DNA of 9,856 nt from an uncultured Gammaproteobacteria bacterium (lineage in GTDB: Bacteria; Pseudomonadota; Gammaproteobacteria; Pseudomonadales; Azotimanducaceae): NCBI GenBank assembly GCA_913043075.1, contig CAJWLI010000042.1:1-9856 (forward strand). The letters are read 5' to 3'. A program made the position numbers and the translations under genes. This document shows, one piece after another, positions 6,826-9,856 of the stretch (its first letter is position 1; the number at the start of each line of letters is the position of its first letter). The notes below the pieces were generated by a model that worked only from the letters and a program-made list of their open reading frames with translations, was not told where the DNA came from and made no database searches.

Positions 6826-7722
6826 CTACCATAGCCACGCGGCCCCTCTGACTCCTGAAGAGTCTCCGTGCTTTGCTTTGACAATTTTTGTTCGGAAATG
6901 ATCCGAGAACACCAGTTTTTCAAGCCGATACGGTATCTCGGTATATACGCTTTTTATGTTTGAGAGCCCACCACCGAAAACAATGATGTCTGGATCTAAA
7001 ATATTTGTGACGACCGATAGTGCCAAAGCTAGTTGATCGAAGAAAGCTAAAAACGTTTCAATCGCGTCTTCTTCTCCAGCCTCATATCGTTTAACAATTT
7101 GTTCAGCCGTGAGATCTTTCTTTGAGAAACTTTTATATGTTTTTGAGAGTCCTGGTCCGGAGAGCCAACTCTCAATGCAGTTAGTCCTTCCGCAATAACA
7201 TCGCCTATCAGAAGCATCGCTTGTTATTCTTGGTAGAGGGTTATGACCCCACTCTCCAGCGATCGAATTTTGACCCTCTAATATTTGAGAATTTATTGAA
7301 ATCCCGCCACCGACCCCAGTTCCCAAGATAACGCCGAACACGCTATTAGCCTCCTTTCCCGCGCCATCTGTGGACTCAGAGATCGTAAAACAATTAGCAT
7401 CATTCGCTACCCTAACGGGTCGGCCGAGTGTCTTTTCCAAATCTTTCGCAAATAGCCTTCGGTTCAAAGCCAGAATATTAGAATTTCTGACTCGTCCACT
7501 GGTAGGTGATATAGATCCAGGAATACCAATTCCAACCGGCAAGTCTGGAGTCGTTGCAAGCTCAGAGACTAGATTAGCAATAGCATTTAGAATTTCCCCA
7601 TAACTTCCACCGGGGGTTTTGACCCTGATTAGTTTTAACTGCTCTCCTGATTTGTCTGCAAGGAGACCCTCAATTTTTGTTCCCCCAAGATCTATCCCAA
7701 GCTTTGAAGTTAGTTTTTCCAT
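6826..7722 (-). CDS. mak: ROK-family fructokinase, Mak-like
   Basis: A 298-residue ROK kinase aligning end to end with E. coli Mak (YajF, 302 residues), including the near-identical C-terminal KHGDSSGVRGAAWLW. The ATP site DLGGTK is at 11-16, IGIPGSISP at 65-73, the catalytic Asp is D108 in RVANDANC, and GTGVGGG is at 134-140. The ROK zinc site is intact: H160 in GEWGHNPLP with C175, C177 and C182 in CYCGRTNC. Known role: ATP-dependent phosphorylation of fructose to fructose 6-phosphate in the cytosol, with possible activity on mannose or other hexoses. The ATG at 7722 has no clear Shine-Dalgarno sequence. It is the last gene of the minus-strand group, 44 bases after the PspC gene, but a perfect palindrome and a plausible promoter lie directly upstream, so it may be controlled separately. 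No sugar transporter or regulator gene is adjacent. Confidence 0.9.
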   Translation of the reverse strand: MEKLTSKLGIDLGGTKIEGLLADKSGEQLKLIRVKTPGGSYGEILNAIANLVSELATTPDLPVGIGIPGSISPTSGRVRNSNILALNRRLFAKDLEKTLGRPVRVANDANCFTISESTDGAGKEANSVFGVILGTGVGGGISINSQILEGQNSIAGEWGHNPLPRITSDASDRRCYCGRTNCIESWLSGPGLSKTYKSFSKKDLTAEQIVKRYEAGEEDAIETFLAFFDQLALALSVVTNILDPDIIVFGGGLSNIKSVYTEIPYRLEKLVFSDHFRTKIVKAKHGDSSGVRGAAWLW

Positions 7723-7733
7723 GAGATGGTTTC

Positions 7734-7749
7734 AATCTGCATGCAGATT
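7734..7749. promoter_or_regulatory. perfect 16-base palindrome upstream of mak, candidate operator
   Basis: AATCTGCATGCAGATT equals its own reverse complement across all 16 bases. It ends 11 bases upstream of the mak ATG and overlaps the proximal edge of the candidate -10, so a bound dimeric repressor would block transcription. The two half-sites have no spacer. I cannot name the regulator. As RNA it could also form only a small hairpin, with no room for a proper loop beyond the centre, so a protein site is more likely. Confidence 0.45.
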
Positions 7750-7777
7750 ATTTCTCATTCTTGAGTTCAATCGTCAA
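7747..7777 (-). promoter_or_regulatory. candidate promoter for mak
   Basis: On the minus strand TTGACG (7777-7772, 5 of 6 to the -35) and AATAAT (7752-7747, 5 of 6 to the -10) are separated by 19 bases, slightly longer than optimal. The -35 lies in the last codons of the PspC gene. The transcription start would fall inside the palindrome, giving a leader of roughly 20 bases. Confidence 0.35.
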
Positions 7778-8009
7778 CTTGGTCTTTGTCTTCAGGAAAT
7801 TTATTCTCTAGAACCCAGAACGCAATTCCATAGCCAATCGAGACCGGAAGGGGTTCTATGATAAGCGCCACGACCGCAAAAATTCGTATCCACAAAGCAG
7901 GAATATCCAGAAAATTTGCCAAGCCGGAGCAGACACCTCCAAATTTCTTTTTCCTCGGATCAAGCTGAATCCAGTTGTCAGAGTCGGAAAATAGATCTTT
8001 AATTTTTAT
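7767..8009 (-). CDS. PspC-domain small membrane protein with apparent ATA start
   Basis: Eighty codons read leftward to a TGA at 7769-7767. Residues 20-36 (KKKFGGVCSGLANFLDI) followed by PALWIRIF and a hydrophobic helix at about 41-66 ending GYGIAFWVL make the PspC domain clear. Such proteins are small inner-membrane components, best known from the phage-shock response, but stand-alone PspC-domain proteins have varied or unknown roles. No in-frame ATG, GTG or TTG precedes the domain: upstream is an in-frame TAG at 8021-8019 overlapping the TAGGAG ribosome binding site, and the codon at correct spacing (six bases) is ATA at 8009-8007. The first usable standard codon is a TTG inside the domain at about residue 30. 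So either AUA initiates here or a base is changed in the assembly. The gene lies 17 bases after the acyl-CoA dehydrogenase gene. Confidence 0.8.
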   Translation of the reverse strand: MKIKDLFSDSDNWIQLDPRKKKFGGVCSGLANFLDIPALWIRIFAVVALIIEPLPVSIGYGIAFWVLENKFPEDKDQVDD

Positions 8010-8015
8010 GTTTAT

Positions 8016-8021
8016 CTCCTA
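8016..8021 (-). promoter_or_regulatory. ribosome binding site of the PspC gene
   Basis: On the minus strand TAGGAG ends six bases before the ATA codon at 8009. The in-frame stop TAG is part of this site, so translation cannot start further upstream. This spacing is what singles out the ATA as the start. Confidence 0.6.
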
Positions 8022-8026
8022 GTTTT

Positions 8027-9241
8027 TCAAGGCTTCTGGGCCGTTGGAATCTCTGTAAAAGGAATTCCTTTATCGGCTCTCATATCTTGGGGCATCCCCA
8101 GAACTCTCTCAGCGATTATGTTTGCCATTACTTCGTCAGTCCCTCCAGCAATTCTTCCACCGGGTGAAGCCATGAATGTTGCTTGAAATAGACCATTACT
8201 CTCAGAGAAATTTTCGTCCCAGATAGAACCACTCGCTTCAAGAAGATCCAACGCAAACGATGCCATATCCTGTTGCTTCGGTGCGCCAACTAGTTTTCCT
8301 ATAGAGTTCTCTGGTCCGGGTATTTCTCCTTTGGACAGCGCTGTCATAGATCGATAGCCAGCAAACTTTAGCCCCGATTCTTGCACATACCAATCCGCAA
8401 GCTTGGCCCTTACCTGCGAATCCTCTATTGCGGGACGTCCGTTCTTATTAACTTTTCTAGCAAGGTCAAAAACTGAATCAAAGTTAACCCCGCCTCCGCC
8501 ACCGCCGATAGCTGCTCGCTCGTTCATAAGCGTGGTCAAGGCCACTTGCCAGCCTTGTCCTATTTCGCCTAGCCTTTGTGCGTCCGGTACTCTGAGGTCA
8601 GAAAAATAGACCTCGTTAAAATTTGAGCTGCCCGATATCTGTTTTATCGGCTTTATCTCTATTCCAGGACTTTTCATGTCAATAAAAAAATAGCTTAAAC
8701 CTTGGTGTTTTTGAGCTGTTGGGTCGGTTCTCACCACCAACACTCCAAAGTCAGAATAGTGAGCTCCAGATGTCCAAATTTTTTGGCCATTGATAACCCA
8801 GTCGTCGCCATCTTTCTCTGCTTTTGTGCGCAGAGCCGCTAAATCGGAGCCCCCGGCTGGCTCGCTGAAAAGTTGACACCAAACCTCCTCCCCGCTGGCC
8901 AGTTTGGGAAGATATCTCTTTTTCTGGTCGTCCGACGCCCAGCTCATCATTGTTGGGGCACACATCCCATGCCCAATTACAAAAATGCTTTCGGGCGTAT
9001 CATGCTTAGATTCTTCCTGGTTCCATATAACTTGTTCGATTGGTGAGGCATTTCGGCCTCCGTACTCAGCAGGCCACCTGATGCAAGCCCATCCGGCATC
9101 ATATTTTCTTTTTTGCCATAACTTTGCCTTTTGTAGATAGTCCAACCCATCCATCTCTTTGGCCGAGGGCACGTTATCGTTCAACCAGGCGCTCACTTCC
9201 TCTCTGAATCTTGCTTCTTGGGTTGAGTCGTTAAAGTCCAT
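8027..9241 (-). CDS. acyl-CoA dehydrogenase, catalytic subunit candidate
   Basis: A 404-residue acyl-CoA dehydrogenase: N-terminal helical domain about 1-120, beta domain about 121-225, C-terminal helical domain to the end. FAD-contact motifs are WCQLFSEPAGGSDLA (121-135) and KIWTSGAHYSDFGVLVVRTD (154-173). The position of the medium-chain enzyme's catalytic Glu is Gly (G366 in IAGGTDEVM), but E241 in LMNERAAIGGG aligns with the catalytic Glu of isovaleryl- and long-chain acyl-CoA dehydrogenases. The reaction is alpha,beta-dehydrogenation of an acyl-CoA; the substrate is unknown. A longer frame runs 20 codons upstream to 9301, but it would overlap the preceding gene, whereas ATG at 9241 has AGGGAG (9252-9247) five bases before it and lies 11 bases after that gene's stop. 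A run of six Gly follows E241. Confidence 0.92.
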   Translation of the reverse strand: MDFNDSTQEARFREEVSAWLNDNVPSAKEMDGLDYLQKAKLWQKRKYDAGWACIRWPAEYGGRNASPIEQVIWNQEESKHDTPESIFVIGHGMCAPTMMSWASDDQKKRYLPKLASGEEVWCQLFSEPAGGSDLAALRTKAEKDGDDWVINGQKIWTSGAHYSDFGVLVVRTDPTAQKHQGLSYFFIDMKSPGIEIKPIKQISGSSNFNEVYFSDLRVPDAQRLGEIGQGWQVALTTLMNERAAIGGGGGGVNFDSVFDLARKVNKNGRPAIEDSQVRAKLADWYVQESGLKFAGYRSMTALSKGEIPGPENSIGKLVGAPKQQDMASFALDLLEASGSIWDENFSESNGLFQATFMASPGGRIAGGTDEVMANIIAERVLGMPQDMRADKGIPFTEIPTAQKP

Positions 9242-9246
9242 GTTTT

Positions 9247-9252
9247 CTCCCT
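9247..9252 (-). promoter_or_regulatory. ribosome binding site that fixes the start at 9241
   Basis: On the minus strand AGGGAG ends five bases before ATG at 9241-9239. It lies between the upstream stop codon (9255-9253, of which it touches none) and the start. It favours the shorter 404-residue product over the 424-residue frame starting at 9301. Confidence 0.65.
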
Positions 9253-9856
9253 TTATGCTGCTTTGCTCGCTTCGATTGAAGAGATTAATTTTTCTTGCCA
9301 TACGGCTTCGCTACCAATATTTGCTGCTAGAAGACGGGCTCTACGATAGGGAATCTGACAATCAAATTCCCAAGTGAATCCCATCCCTCCGTGAGTTTGT
9401 ATGTTTTCTTTCGACGAAAAATAAAAGGCTTGTGTCGAGGACAATCTAGCCGAGGCGGCGGCTGTAGGGATCTCTTCGGAATTAGTAGAGATTGCCCAAG
9501 CACCGTAATAGCAATTTGATCTTGCGAGAGTATTTTTTACGTACATATTTGCGAGCTTGTGCTTTATCGCTTGAAATGAGGCAATTGGTCTGCCAAAAGC
9601 GAAACGTTCCATTGCGTACGCTTTTGCCATATTTAACGCAGTATCTGATCCCCCAACTTGTTCCCATGCAAATAAAATAGCAGCCCGATCGTAAACAGTG
9701 TCCAGAATTTTGTTGCCGCTGACTTGATCTCCCAGCTCTTCTGCTGGAGCGCCATGGAAAACGAGTTTTGCTTGATCACGGCTCGGATCGATAGATTTTA
9801 TAGGAATTCTTTCCACCTCCGGTGAGTTAAGATCCACAATAAATGCCGAAGAGTTG
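9253..9856 (-). CDS. acyl-CoA dehydrogenase, partner subunit (C-terminal part, cut by window edge)
   Basis: Two hundred complete codons are visible and the frame remains open to the right edge, so the N-terminal part lies outside. A GTG at 9837 is internal, not the start: the codons before it (NSSAFI) continue a typical beta-domain strand. The C-terminal helical domain carries ERFAFGRPIASFQAIKHKLA (visible residues 83-102) and THGGMGFTWEFDCQIPYRRA (154-173), both acyl-CoA dehydrogenase hallmarks. At the isovaleryl-type catalytic position this protein has Asp (YDRAAI) and at the medium-chain position a non-Glu (LLAANIGS). Together with the adjacent, probably co-translated gene, this suggests a non-catalytic partner in a two-subunit enzyme, as in the alpha2beta2 FadE/ChsE enzymes of sterol side-chain breakdown. 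The substrate is unknown. Confidence 0.88.
   Translation of the reverse strand, partial: NSSAFIVDLNSPEVERIPIKSIDPSRDQAKLVFHGAPAEELGDQVSGNKILDTVYDRAAILFAWEQVGGSDTALNMAKAYAMERFAFGRPIASFQAIKHKLANMYVKNTLARSNCYYGAWAISTNSEEIPTAAASARLSSTQAFYFSSKENIQTHGGMGFTWEFDCQIPYRRARLLAANIGSEAVWQEKLISSIEASKAA

Noticed and set aside
9242..9301. Longer start (ATG at 9301) for the acyl-CoA dehydrogenase gene at 8027
   Set aside because: The extra 20 residues overlap the upstream dehydrogenase gene and have no ribosome binding site, while ATG at 9241 has a good one and begins a typical family N-terminus.

Overview
The window looks like chromosomal DNA of a proteobacterium, most likely a marine-type gammaproteobacterium. 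This rests on protein resemblance: a CnoX/YbbN-like thioredoxin-TPR protein and a Mak-like fructokinase both match the Escherichia coli proteins end to end, next to RmuC and a DUF4212/VC_2705-type sodium symporter. By eye the DNA is moderately AT-rich and fairly even in character. I see no insertion sequence, phage gene, tRNA, rRNA or CRISPR array. The species cannot be named from the sequence alone.

Left part, plus strand: after a 139-base leader (possibly holding the start of a divergent minus-strand gene), cnoX begins at an unusual TTG codon with a strong ribosome binding site. A weak hairpin and T-run follow it. After a 139-base gap with a possible promoter comes rmuC.

Centre, plus strand: a tight four-gene unit at 2621-6777 encodes a small DUF4212 membrane subunit, a large sodium:solute symporter (the stop and start codons abut), a PuuA-like glutamine synthetase-family ligase, and a class I glutamine amidotransferase-like hydrolase. 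The order suggests uptake of a small substrate, gamma-glutamylation of an amine, and hydrolysis of a gamma-glutamyl product. The substrate is not evident and the oxidising enzymes of the known Puu pathway are absent here. This is the most interesting system in the window.

Right part, minus strand (reading right to left): two adjacent acyl-CoA dehydrogenase genes, the upstream one cut by the window edge, then a small PspC-domain gene, then a Mak-like ROK sugar kinase. The dehydrogenase pair looks like a heteromeric enzyme: only the second subunit has a Glu at a known catalytic-base position. The PspC gene has no ATG, GTG or TTG start and appears to begin at ATA behind a good Shine-Dalgarno site. 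A perfect 16-base palindrome sits just upstream of the kinase gene over a plausible promoter. The GATase and kinase genes converge with about 48 bases between them and no clear terminator.
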